Below the pieces are notes generated by a model, which had not been told where the DNA came from, did not search any database, and saw nothing but the letters and a program-made list of their open reading frames with translations. A program made the position numbers and the translations under genes. A stretch of DNA of 64,000 bases, taken from Amblyomma americanum. Its lineage: Eukaryota; Arthropoda; Arachnida; Ixodida; Ixodidae. Shown here piece by piece: positions 22,084 through 31,980 of this stretch. The DNA lies in assembly GCF_052857255.1 (NCBI RefSeq), contig NC_135500.1, positions 102,874,548-102,938,547 on the forward strand, given 5' to 3'. Positions within the stretch are counted from its first letter, which is position 1. Each line of letters begins with the position of its first letter.

Positions 22084-23403
22084 TCTCCTTATTTCCCTTA
22101 CCCTCCTCTTACTTGAGTGCTTGGGTTCACTCGGTCTTGGGAGGTCATCAGGGGGTTTTGGCGGAGCAAGCTCTGTTCTTCACTGGGCACTTAGTGCTGG
22201 CCCATATAATGTTTTTTCCTTCCTTGCTGGCGCCAGGCAAATCCATTCTAACAGCGACCATAAATAGGCATGCATGATTCGTTTGTCTCCTCCTAGCTAC
22301 GCGCAGACACACGGCCTTACATTATGACTCCTTTCCAGCACGATACTTGCTTGCCATGAATTTATTATTCACTGCGACGGCAGCATATTTTACCGAAAGT
22401 GCAGCTGTAACAGCGCAATAGTTTGAATGGGCGATGAAAGAAAGCAGCCAGCTGAAAGGTACATCAATTGGATGTATCGATAGCGCCAGTATAGTGTCTT
22501 AGCTTACCATTACCGTTTACACCGCTGCCGCTCTCGCCAGGCGCGCAATGCGTACGTGCGCCGCGCGTGTACTAACTATTTAAAGGCAAGCGTGTTAACG
22601 GTAGCGGCTGTAAGCTGCATCATTTCTGACAGGACACATATAAAGTGTTTCAATATATCGTCTTCTCCGTGACGCGCATTTGCCTCCTCCTGGCGCATGC
22701 TCCAAGTGTTCGCCGTTCAATTTTGGTATTGTTAAAAGGGGCCTTAATGCAGACGCAGTAAATGTGTTAGCGTACCATTATTTTTCTTCCGCCCCCATCA
22801 GTTCGCGCCGCAACTTCGCGTTTTTTTACCGTCCATGTGCTCACGCGTTTCGACACAGGGATGGTGAACGTTATGCTAATGTGTTCGGTTTTCTCTGAGC
22901 TTCGCACGTGGCAGCGTTTATTTTTTTGCCTTGAGGGGCACAAATGTTTGTGTCGCTGGACACTAAAGTAGCTTACACGGTTGCTGTAGTACGAGAGTTG
23001 GCAACGCAGCAGCAATGTTGTTCTACGGGCGCGACTGAGGACGATGCACCATTCGCTCCAAAATATATTCAAAAGGACGTGGCAGTACGATATCCGCAAG
23101 GACAATGTCAGCCGACCGTTGCCTGTATGTTCGAAGACTGACTTGGGAGGCCGCAGCTCTTGGCGAAAGAAGATTCTGGGCTCATTCGCATTGAAGCGAG
23201 CGAAGCAAATTGGCACCAACATCGCACAAAAAGGATAAAGGAAAGGACAGAAAACTACATCCATGAGCTATTCGTGGATGCGCGTCACGGATCTCATAGG
23301 TTCCTCTTGACCCGTTGTCCCCAAGGTATGCTGCTCAGGTTCAGGCCACGTTGTTCCGATGGTAACCATAAGAAAAATTAGGCCAATATCTCTCCACGAT
23401 GAG
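22084..23403. other. Intron sequence, nothing recognised
   Basis: Remainder of the intron between the EB exons. ORFs at 22680-22898 (+) and 22767-23264 (-) have no domains or splice support. Confidence 0.5.
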
Positions 23404-23604
23404 TGCACTTGTATTGCGCTTGGTGCCAACAGACCTACAATGCTGTGCCCGCGTGCACCGATCCATGCGCAGCCAAGTCCCTGTACGAGTCGTGTCGCTA
23501 CCATGAGGAGTGCAGCCACTGGAGCGCCAACCTGCGTTGTGTCGACTTCCTCTGCTACTGCCCGCTGCCCTTCGAGTTGAGGGGCAACGGGGACTGCCTG
23601 GAGC
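23404..23604 (+). CDS. Second EB-type cysteine module exon
   Basis: It encodes a leading VPACTDPCAAKSLYESC followed by RYHEEC, then a segment ending NLRCVDFLCYC, and closes with GNGDC. Cysteine spacing is C-x5-C-x8-C-x4-C-x-C-x11-C, the same layout as the module at 18853-18999. The donor gagc|gtgagt at 23605 is near consensus and phase 1. The acceptor is less certain. Position 23404 (gatgag|tgcac) is phase 1 and joins the previous exon directly. The better-looking site ccaacag|acctac at 23433 is phase 0 and would need another exon in between. The 23404 choice adds two more cysteines (YCAWC) at the start. Confidence 0.75.
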
Positions 23605-23950
23605 GTGAGTAAACTGCATACCTAGTTGTGTGCGCTGTTCCACATGTCCAATAGGCTTTACATGGCTGCATCATAACGTGCGATTAATCGACACGTTTCG
23701 TAATAGCTTTGCTCGGACGAAGAGAGATTGTTGGACTTCGTTTTCTTTATCAAGACTCCTACAATTATATCAGTCCCGAAATTCCCCATACGACCCGTGT
23801 ACCAAATTGTGGTAGCTGTCAAGCTATCTGCAGCATTAATACCAACTTCTCAGCGCTGCCTAAAGCACGAATATAGGGGTGGAATAGCTGACCGCCGATG
23901 TGCGATCGCATACATTGACATGCTCAACGAATTTTCGCATTGATTTCCAG
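23605..23950. other. Short intron
   Basis: A 346-base intron with a GTGAGT donor and a tgatttccag acceptor. Nothing else is seen in it. Confidence 0.7.
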
Positions 23951-24047
23951 CCCGACAGTCCATGACGAAGCTTATCGCCGCGGTGACGCCAACTACCATT
24001 CTGCTTATCACCACACTTGCATTAGGAGCGGCTTTCATCTTTCGGAG
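23951..24047 (+). CDS. Transmembrane-helix exon
   Basis: This 97-base exon follows a good acceptor (tgatttccag) and ends at a good donor (cggag|gtatgt). It enters in phase 1, matching the EB exon, and leaves in phase 2, matching the next exon. In this frame it encodes RQSMTK, then about 24 uncharged residues (LIAAVTPTTILLITTLAL and on to GAAFIF), then Arg. That length and composition make a single membrane-spanning helix. Basic residues follow it directly, here and in the next exon, which by the positive-inside rule puts the C-terminal side in the cytoplasm. It was found only by checking splice sites and phases, since it is too short to stand out as an ORF. Confidence 0.78.
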
Positions 24048-26229
24048 GTATGTTAATTGTTTCTGTCTACCGTGACACTTGCGTTAGCAGACTGCTCAGA
24101 ATTTTTCTTCCTGCATGTTGTGTCTTTTACCGAATTTCAGATAATAGCGAGCCTTCTGGAAAGCGTAATGATACAACGAGTACCAACCAAATCAAGAGAT
24201 ATAAAAAATAAAATACTGTGGGGGTAATTCAATTTTCCCATACTAACCTCAGCATAAGGCCTTACCAAGAATAGGTCACGTTAAAATCCTTGATTCTCAT
24301 GCGGGATGACATTTAATCATGACTACTTAAGCAAAATACATATCTATATATCCGAACAGCCGGTTTGGTGATGTAAGTTGATGCTGACTATCGACGTTAC
24401 GAAGCAAACAATTTTATCTTGTCATGCTTAATAAATATACACCTTTCGTGCCTGTAAGGCCGCTCGAGTGATTAGAACGTTTCCGGTTCGCCCGCACAAA
24501 AAGAGAAAAATATAACTCTCGAGTGTACTTGAAGGCCACAGCCTTGTCATGTGGACGGCAGCTTCCTTCACGAAGAGGGCAGTGAAAAAAAAACGGGAAA
24601 AGACAATCACAGGCTTTCGCACGTTACTGCGTGCTCCTTCGGGACACCGTAGTCGCTTCGAACAATAGCAGGCTAATTCGGTGCACCTTTGCGCGTCTAC
24701 AGGGGCTAACCTCCTTATTGCCTCACTCGTGACTGGTGTTGCGGTTGATGAGAGGGGGTGTAGCATATGAAAAACAAATGCATGCGGAACCGTGACAGAG
24801 GCGCAAGTCTTAAACACCAGTGCGATGTAAGTCAGATTCGGCTGTCGGTCAGAGTTCGTGCACCGGTCTAGACAAATCCCGCGTTTTATTCTGTGTGCAT
24901 GAAGCTGTAATGGACGATTGTGAGCTCATGTAGCTGTGTACTAGTCGTTCACTCATTTGGGACGCGAATCTTGTCTGTACCGCTATGAAAAGTTTGTCTT
25001 TGAAGCTCAGTTTCCTGTTGTCCGCAACGTCTTTGTGTATTCTCTTCATCAGTGCCAAGAAGAGGCCGTCTGTACTGCACCGCCCATTAGACAAATCGCC
25101 AATGTGTAAAGAATATAAATGAACCTATCTTTCTGTTTACTGGTCCCTTTCATTTTACGCTGGATTGCACATTGCAATAAGCCGGAAATTGCTGACATTA
25201 AATGCATTTTTGTGTCCATGAGCTCAAACCTAATTCACTACGCCATCAGAGAATTGCCATTCGGCAACACTTTTCTCGCCGGAGAGATGCTAACATTACA
25301 AAAAAAAATACTACCACTGAAATTGAATAATGGGAAACATGTTGGTATTCCGCGTATTATGGCTTTGAGGTAGATCACTGGAACGTAAGCAACTTAACGG
25401 AAAAGAGTATTTAAACACATATTACTCGCTGTTTACATTTAGCTTTGTTGTATTTTCTGGTCAACGTGTCTACAGCAGCAGTAGCTGAGCGCGTGAAAAG
25501 AGAAGATTATTTTTATTTTTTGCAAGGCATCCTGTTGCGAACTGATATCAATCTCAGTTTGGACTTAGGAGTTTGGCTCTAGGTTTGCCCTCTGATTGTG
25601 CACGGTCACTAACCCTTGTTGAGGTCCTAAGTTACGAGCTTGCCATGTAGGCAGCCCAGAGGCCAGCGTGCCTTTAATGATAAATGGCGGTTCATTATAA
25701 GAAACAGCGCAATATTATAAAGTCATGATCAGTTTTAGGTATTCGATCAATCTGCTTCGTTGATCCTATAGCGGTTCCTCTTCAGTATATGCTACAACGA
25801 AACCAGATATAGATTTAATTTAACCATACAGCCTTGCATTCTTACGTGGAATCTAGAGCACTTAATGCATGCGTGTATTTTTTTACTTTTCTTTACTGCC
25901 GCCTGGCCTCCTTTTGCAAACGCTTCCCTTTAAGACGTTATTTCAAGTCTTTCTTCTTGCTGCAGAATTTAGTGTGTGAGCCTTTGCACATTTTGCTTCT
26001 GCAATGACAGTGTGTCGAGATTCTTTTATAAGATTATTTCTTTGCAGTGTATGAGCATACACATGACTTTTGATACATTAATTGGGCTGACGAGCTATGC
26101 AACCTTTCTTTTACTCCCTATTGTTCAACTTACTGCCTTCGAGCGACACCACATGCTCCGATTTATTGCCCTTATCACTGCTTAGGCTATCAATGAGCTC
26201 GCTGGTTGTAATCAGAAATGTTGACTAGC
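24048..26229. other. Intron sequence, nothing recognised
   Basis: AT-rich intron. The - strand ORF at 24428-24817 (129 codons) has no recognisable domain. Confidence 0.5.
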
Positions 26230-26235
26230 GCATAT

Positions 26236-26305
26236 ACACAGACACGGACAGTGAGATAAAACAGGACGACGCTAAACTTGCACTGAAACTTTACTGACCG
26301 AAAGA
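26236..26305. repeat. Dispersed repeat (copy 2)
   Basis: acagacacggacag, then acaggacgacgctaa and actttactgacc, share order and wording with 7731-7800 and 30385-30450. Confidence 0.4.
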
Positions 26306-26839
26306 AGTATTTATACATTCTTTCATTCTTTTTATTCTTTTTCTTTCTTTTTCTCTTGTACCGCTGGTGCCACCGTACAAGAGTCCGTGCTCCTGGTGCC
26401 ACCTATCAGCTGCTATTTCGTCATATCAAGAGAATACAATGACAGAAATAAAAAAAGAATAGATGCCGGTGACAGTGACAGAACTGGCAGATAAAACTAA
26501 AGAAGACAAAAAAGACAAAACTATACCAGGTATAGTTTTCTGTAGGGTTTCTGTAGAAGGTGCACAGCTTTCCTTTGCAGCCGTGTGCTTAGGTGGATAA
26601 GAATGAGTTATTACAAACCTTCTCTACTTTGGGGGTTCTCCGAAACCTTTGACCAAAAATAAAATATTTAACAGATGTATCTTTCCAGGACTAGCCTATA
26701 TAGGTTGGTCACTGGGAGGCGAAAGAAAAGGCTCTAACTTAATTTGAGAACAGCGCAGCAAACTTTGGAAAGCAAATTGATAGTTCTAATGCTAAGAGAC
26801 AGGAGGTGAGCAGAATGAATCAGGGGAGAAACGTCAGTT

Positions 26840-26965
26840 CATTATATTTTAGTGAAATCAAAAAGAAATGGGCTTGAGCAGGGTATATGTAATACCACGG
26901 CAAGATAGCCGATTGCTATTAATGTAACGGAGAGAGTTTCAAGAGGGCAAGCGCAGCAGGGGAAG
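26840..26965 (+). mobile_element. RTE-like LINE C-terminal remnant
   Basis: The frame reads EIKKKWAWAGYVMRRQDSRL. This resembles the IKRKK-x-AWAGHVMRREDNRW region near the C-terminus of the RTE-like element at 54950-56012. Only this piece is clear; the G-rich run at 26980 follows. Confidence 0.5.
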
Positions 26966-27169
26966 TCACAGAGAATCGCGGGGGGGGGGGTGCGGATAAG
27001 ATTAGGAAGTGTTCGGGGATGGTGGTCGTAGCTGGCCCAGAACAAGGTTGATTTGGGGGATGTGTGAGAGGCCTTGTAGGCATGTAGGCTGATGTTGATA
27101 ATCTCCAATGAAGGCCAGGAGTGCCATTGGTTCCAACAAGTGTTCTCTTTTTTTTTCCGTGTGCTTCAG

Positions 27170-28246
27170 CAGACTGTTCTCCGACAGAAAAACCGCAGGC
27201 TCCCAGGGCGATCGGGATCGACAATGGGAGCATCCAAACACGGCGCGTGGCAGATCTCGGTCCAGGACTGCGACCACTTCAATATCTATCCGGACGCGGC
27301 CACCGATGGTGACGCACCACTACGGGCGGCGTCGAACGTCCTCCCAGAGCAATGTGGGCCGCACGGCCGCGCCTCCGCTTCCACGTCTCATTCGTTGGCC
27401 GCCAGACCGCGCTTTGAAGGCGAACTCCTTCTCTCCGGAACTCATGAGTACGACCACGGCGCTGCGCTCGGCGGCCGCCACACCGACCGGGGCCTCTAAG
27501 CAGTCGTCGCTGCAGTCACCGCCGCCACTCTCCACGTCACGGCTCGTGGAGAAGCTGCTCACTTCGAGCATCGACAGTGCGGACGACGACGGCATCATCA
27601 TACGCATCCACCGAGAGGACAAGAGCGCGCCGACGGCTGCGCTGTCAAAGCCTCCGTTCGGGCGTCAGGGCAGCCTCATTCCCCTGCCAGGTTCGCAGCC
27701 ACGGGAGATGAGCCGCTTTCGGAAGGCTGACCACAACCGTGAAGAGCGCAGCGCTTCGCTACCCATCGAGTGGGGGACATTGGCGACTAGCCGTGAGAAT
27801 GTGCTCGGAATCAGCGCGCCATTGCCGTCTTCAGCGAATAGTGGCAGAAATGATGGCATGCATCTACAAGACAATGGAAAAGACTCGCCTGGTTTTACCG
27901 AGTTCCGGTTTTCTCGCCGCCAAAGCAAGGGCGTCACGTTCGCTGACGAGGCCTCTTCGAAGGCGCTTGTCTCGGATAACTACAAGTCGCAGGATGGCGT
28001 TCGATCCGTGTCTTTTCTAACCCCGAAGAAGCTCGAATCCAGCTCCCGTGTAGACCAGGGTGGCCTGGGGCTGGGCTCACTAAAGGCCGGAGCTCGCTGG
28101 CAGTCGCAGAGTGCGCGGCCTCTTTCTGCGCAAGATAAAGAGGGCGTGAGTGGGCACCGTGATCAAGGGAAGTCAGCGCCACCATTCGCCGCAATGAACG
28201 ACTTGCTAGCATCGAGGGCCGACTATCACAACGCCGTAGACAGTAG
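27170..28246 (+). CDS. Cytoplasmic tail exon 1 (basic, Ser/Pro-rich)
   Basis: A 1,077-base exon, phase 2 at both ends. The acceptor follows a strong pyrimidine tract (ctctttttttttccgtgtgcttcag). A second AG three bases later makes a NAGNAG site with the same frame. The donor is cagtag|gtgcga. The open frame extends upstream to an ATG at 27108, but that part is intron. The first ~60 residues are very basic (RLFSDRKTAGSQ, GRSRSRT), as expected just inside a membrane. The rest is low-complexity Ser/Pro/Ala sequence with a short acidic-to-hydrophobic island, SADDDGIIIRIHRED. Two short motifs, KGVTF (27927-27941) and RSVSF (28002-28016), fit the R/K-x-V-x-F pattern of protein phosphatase 1 docking sites. 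Codons are GC-ending, in contrast to the intron DNA. The frame remains open past the donor to 28346, but with intron-like composition. Confidence 0.85.
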
Positions 28247-29235
28247 GTGCGAAATTGACGCTTGTGCCATGTTTTTGCTCGTGGTCAAATCAGGGATGTC
28301 GGAAGCAGATCGGTGCTGGGGCTCAATAGGTTTGGTGTTCGCCTGAGGAGGTCAAGTACGCGGGATCGCAGCATCGCCGCGGTGGTCGCATTTTGATGGA
28401 GGCACATCGTAAATACTACCCGTGTGCGGTGCAATACGAATAGACAATAAATAATTCTAGGGGGTCGATATTAAACCGGAGCCTTAAACTGTAGCGTCGC
28501 TTATAGCCCCAAATCCACCTACGGGACATTGAACCCCAGATTCCAGACACATGCTATACCGTGTCCAAAACATAAGGAAGAAACTATGGAAGTTTGCCTT
28601 CGTACGTCCATTTATTTGCATTCGTACATTCATATCTGTGATGGTCACCTAACCGTCCAGCTTGACCCCGTGGCTGAAGAAAGCGGCTGCTGTTTATTTC
28701 GCGTTGCGTTGCCCAGAGGGCGAACGATGCTTGTGAATAACGGAATAAACTTACCGTGAGTGTGAATTCGAACTGAAGCCTGAAGTGCTATATGACCCCG
28801 TCCTGTGGGACGCATATCACTGTGGATACCTTTGAAAATTTTAGCGTGGAGATAAGAACGTGTCACGCGGCACAACTTTTCTCCATTACAGTATTAGTTA
28901 CTGAATACAGATCAACCAGAAAAGAACGCAGATTTGCGTTCTTCACTCTTGACTTTAATGCGGCGTGCATCACTGCAATAGAATTTGCAATGTCGGCAGT
29001 TAGTGGGAATGCAACGAACGCTTATTATAATGCTCTCATTAACGGGCAGAAGCCGATCTACGGACAACTCTTGTAAGGGGGACGGGGGTGTCAGGAATGC
29101 GCAATGCACGTTTTTGAATATACCTCCGCAGAAAAAAAAAGGGGGTGGGGAGGTCGGTATAGATGGCCACTAAAACATTCCTCTCTCCTTCCTCCCCTTA
29201 ATAAATTTGTTAGTATTCGACCCCCTGAAGCTGGG
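28247..29235. other. Intron sequence, nothing recognised
   Basis: Intron between tail exons 1 and 2. No motif or repeat was identified in this part. Confidence 0.5.
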
Positions 29236-29428
29236 CACGGGCCATGAGCGACGCCGTAGGAGGTATGCAGTTTAATTTCGACCATCTGGGGTTCTTAACG
29301 AGCGCCGACATCGCACAGCACGCAAGTGTTCTAGTATTTCACCTCCAAAATACGGTCGCCGCGGCCGAGACTGACTTTGCGACGTTGAGAGCAGCAGCCA
29401 GACTCCATGGCCACTGAACTAAAGCGGG
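29236..29428 (-). mobile_element. Old Ruka-type SINE
   Basis: Body blocks match other copies (gccatgagcgacgccgtagg, atttcgaccatctgggg, gccgacatcgcacagcacg), and a badly decayed tRNA head ends near 29428. It is in an intron, antisense to the gene. Confidence 0.65.
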
Positions 29429-29593
29429 TCCTAATAATTTCGTTTCTCCTATACGATGACCTAATATACGGGCAGATTATACAAACATGTGCCATGCGAG
29501 GTTGCGCTACGCGTTTTATGCTTTTCTGCTACCCCTAAGAAACACATGCAGCAGAAAAGCGGAGAGTTGAGCTAGTTGGTACATTGCTTGACT

Positions 29594-29681
29594 ACAAACA
29601 AAGCGCCGCGACAAAGAACGAGAAAGGGAGCAGAAAAGCTTGCCCTCCCTCATTCGTCTCTTGTTGCGGCGCTCTGTTTGC
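29594..29681. repeat. Foldback hairpin element
   Basis: caaacaaagcgccgcgacaa pairs with ttgttgcggcgctctgtttg, and the inner arms agaacgagaaagggag and ctccctcattcgtct also pair. The loop is about 13 bases. It is the third hairpin of this type in the window. Confidence 0.7.
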
Positions 29682-29862
29682 AGGCAAACATGCAGCAAAT
29701 CTTAGCAAATAATGCGGTGGCCAAAGCACCCAGCTTGATGCAACGTTCACAATGCTCTCGCGGGCAAGTTCTATTCAACGCCCAATCATGAATATTGTCC
29801 GTGTTTCTGAAAGAGCACCTTGAAATTCAATCCCACCTCCTTGCTGCTGTTCATCTACCTAG

Positions 29863-30320
29863 GGACCCGGCAGTCCCCAGGCAGTCTCCTACGCTCGCCG
29901 AGCGCAACCGCCTTGGTGTGGGCACTCCCTTCGTGGACGAAGGCCCCCTTTCGGAGTCGGCGTCCGTCGCGCTCTCTTTCTTAACGTCATCTTCGTCCAG
30001 CGACGAGCTGCTGCCCAGGCCGGACATCGAGAGCGCTGCGCTGCGGGCGGCCGAGCCTCCCCCGAAGGAAGGCGCTGCCGCCAGGGAGAAGGACGCCCGC
30101 TTGGTGGAGCAGTTCATGGCCGCCGCTCTGGAAGACGCATCTTCCAGCGACGTCGCGCCCACAGCACTGGTTTTCAGCGGCACGGCGCAAGCGGGTCACA
30201 ACGAGGCGCAGGTTGCTAGGATGATCAAAGCACGTTGGGGTTACACTGACTTGCCGGGACCACCAGCTCCTACGCTCAAGCATTTCTTTCCCGTTCCGAC
30301 TACAGCTCTCAGGGAAAAAG
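29863..30320 (+). CDS. Cytoplasmic tail exon 2
   Basis: The acceptor ctacctag|ggacccgg enters in phase 2 and completes an Arg codon with the previous exon. The favoured donor is gaaaaag|gtttgg at 30321, which leaves in phase 1 and fits the next exon. An earlier candidate donor (gcgcag|gttgct at 30212) would leave in phase 0 and break the join. Extending to 30320 also keeps protein-like sequence (VARMIKARWGYTDLPGPPAP, then LKHFFPVPTTALREK). The middle is acidic and Ser-rich (SFLTSSSSSDELL) and is followed by a predicted helical, Ala/Glu-rich stretch (KDARLVEQFMAAALEDAS). No known domain was recognised. Confidence 0.75.
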
Positions 30321-30384
30321 GTTTGGAGCAAGCGATTTCATTCCATATGAGCTTGAAATGACACGAAATCATGTTTTGAATTCA

Positions 30385-30450
30385 GAGCGCGAAAGACAAG
30401 GACATTAAGTAGACACGACAAGCACTGGGTAGCAACAGAAGTTTACTGAA
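30385..30450. repeat. Dispersed repeat (copy 3)
   Basis: gcgcgaaagacaagg, acacgacaagcactggg and agtttactgaagg resemble the copies at 7731 and 26236. Confidence 0.35.
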
Positions 30451-31980
30451 GGAAAATATATTGTATTGCGCCGGCAAGCAACACCTCAAATACAGAATCG
30501 CCCAAAACCATACAGAAAATCAAAATTCATGCACAGCCCTGAAAAACACCCCGAGCAAGATACTTGTCTTTCGCGCAGGAAATTCAGTGTCAGTGTACCA
30601 ACCTGAGCAGATGTCTGCTCGGTCATACTGATCTGTAAAAGCACCGGCATTGAAAAATACAGGACTTACAATCGGCAGGCTTAGAGGGAAACCTAGCCGC
30701 TTCGGCGTTACTGCTAGATATAACAGTTATATTAACACAATAACTACACCTGCTGTAGAAAAAACACATCAACCCCCTCCTGCTCCAGCTGCTCGTATAA
30801 TATTTCTTCAAATTTTTAATACTCTTCTGCTCATTTTTCTGGCCCCGCCGCTTTCCGCTACTTTGACCTCTTTTAGGATTCAGCTCAGTTGCCCAATGTA
30901 TCTATTGGTTCTCACGCTCTTTGGCATTACATACCCTGACCATGTCTATTTCCTCATCGTGGTATGTTTAACTCGTATTTATTTCAGAACCCAGTCCGCT
31001 CTCTACGTATCTTTTCACGTGAGGCCCATCAATACGCCTGTTACGCGCATCAATCCGCCTCTGGGAAGTGACAAAAAATCGACCGCCATAATCTTTAAAC
31101 AAACGCACCTGGGAAACACAGGTGCGATCTGGTTCGACGAGGCCCCAGCTACGCCTGTGACCAACTGTGACTGTCACTAACATGAAGTGCGCATGCGCAG
31201 TAGGAGCTGACGGTTTTGTTTTCTACCAATGGAGCTGAAGAAGAGGCGCGAATGCCCAGAACAGCCTTCTGAAAAGCCGGATTTCTTATTTATATCTGGA
31301 TGTGCTGCACTCAGTTTAATTCGAAACGGTTTTGTTAGCCCCAAGTTTCTTCGCATAGATCAGTAAAGAAAAGATGCTGTTATAATTTTTCTCTGCAGAG
31401 GTACTTGTATACGCTGCTCCTAAGGGCGTGAGAGTACCTGCGATGTGCACTCCACGACATTCTTAGGCGATATGTAGCGTTTAATGCCCCGACGCTGCAT
31501 CGGCTATGGAGGACGCCCTTGTGGAGGGCATTGGATTGAGTGGGAGATGAAAGAACAAAGATTGGGAGGTGACGAGTGGCAAAGCGGAGAGAAGGAAATC
31601 TGCCTCTGCAATTTGAAGGGAGAGGGTGGAGAGGAAAAGAATCAAATTTTCATAGCTATAAATGCGCCCTTTGCTGCTAGATTAATGTTAACATTACCTG
31701 AAACAGCTGGAGGATCAACGCTTACAAAGAAAAATAATCGGCTGAAGTTGTTCAATATCCCTTTATTACCCGGCACTCGAAAAGAAATCGGTCGAAAACG
31801 TGAGCATCTAAACAGAACAAGGGGCGTTGTGCATCCAAGCCAAATATAAAAAACGAGAAATTATAATATAAACGAAAAAAAGAAATCCGACAAGTTTTGA
31901 GTGGGAAAAAATCACACATTACAATACAAAGTTGAACACCATTTCCTTACTTCTCTCAGCATTACAGCTCGTGTTCTTAA
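30451..31980. other. Intron sequence with an unexplained 176-codon frame
   Basis: The frame at 30650-31180 (+) is open for 176 codons and partly hydrophobic. Its pyrimidine-rich composition explains that, and there are no splice sites or domains. A short SINE-body fragment may lie at 31478-31533 (- strand). Otherwise nothing is recognised. Confidence 0.4.

Noticed and set aside
27108..27169. ATG-initiated start of the 412-codon frame as a gene start
   Set aside because: This part precedes a strong splice acceptor and is intron-like. The phase-2 entry at 27170 fits the upstream membrane-helix exon.
27092..27499. Alternative 135-codon frame overlapping tail exon 1
   Set aside because: It needs phase that does not match the previous exon and stops within the exon. 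The other frame is open over the full 1,077 bases.
30212..30217. Donor gcgcag|gttgct as the end of tail exon 2
   Set aside because: It leaves in phase 0, but the next exon can only be read when entered in phase 1. The donor at 30321 resolves this.
30650..31180. 176-codon + strand frame in an intron
   Set aside because: Pyrimidine-rich composition, no splice context and no domain. Probably chance.
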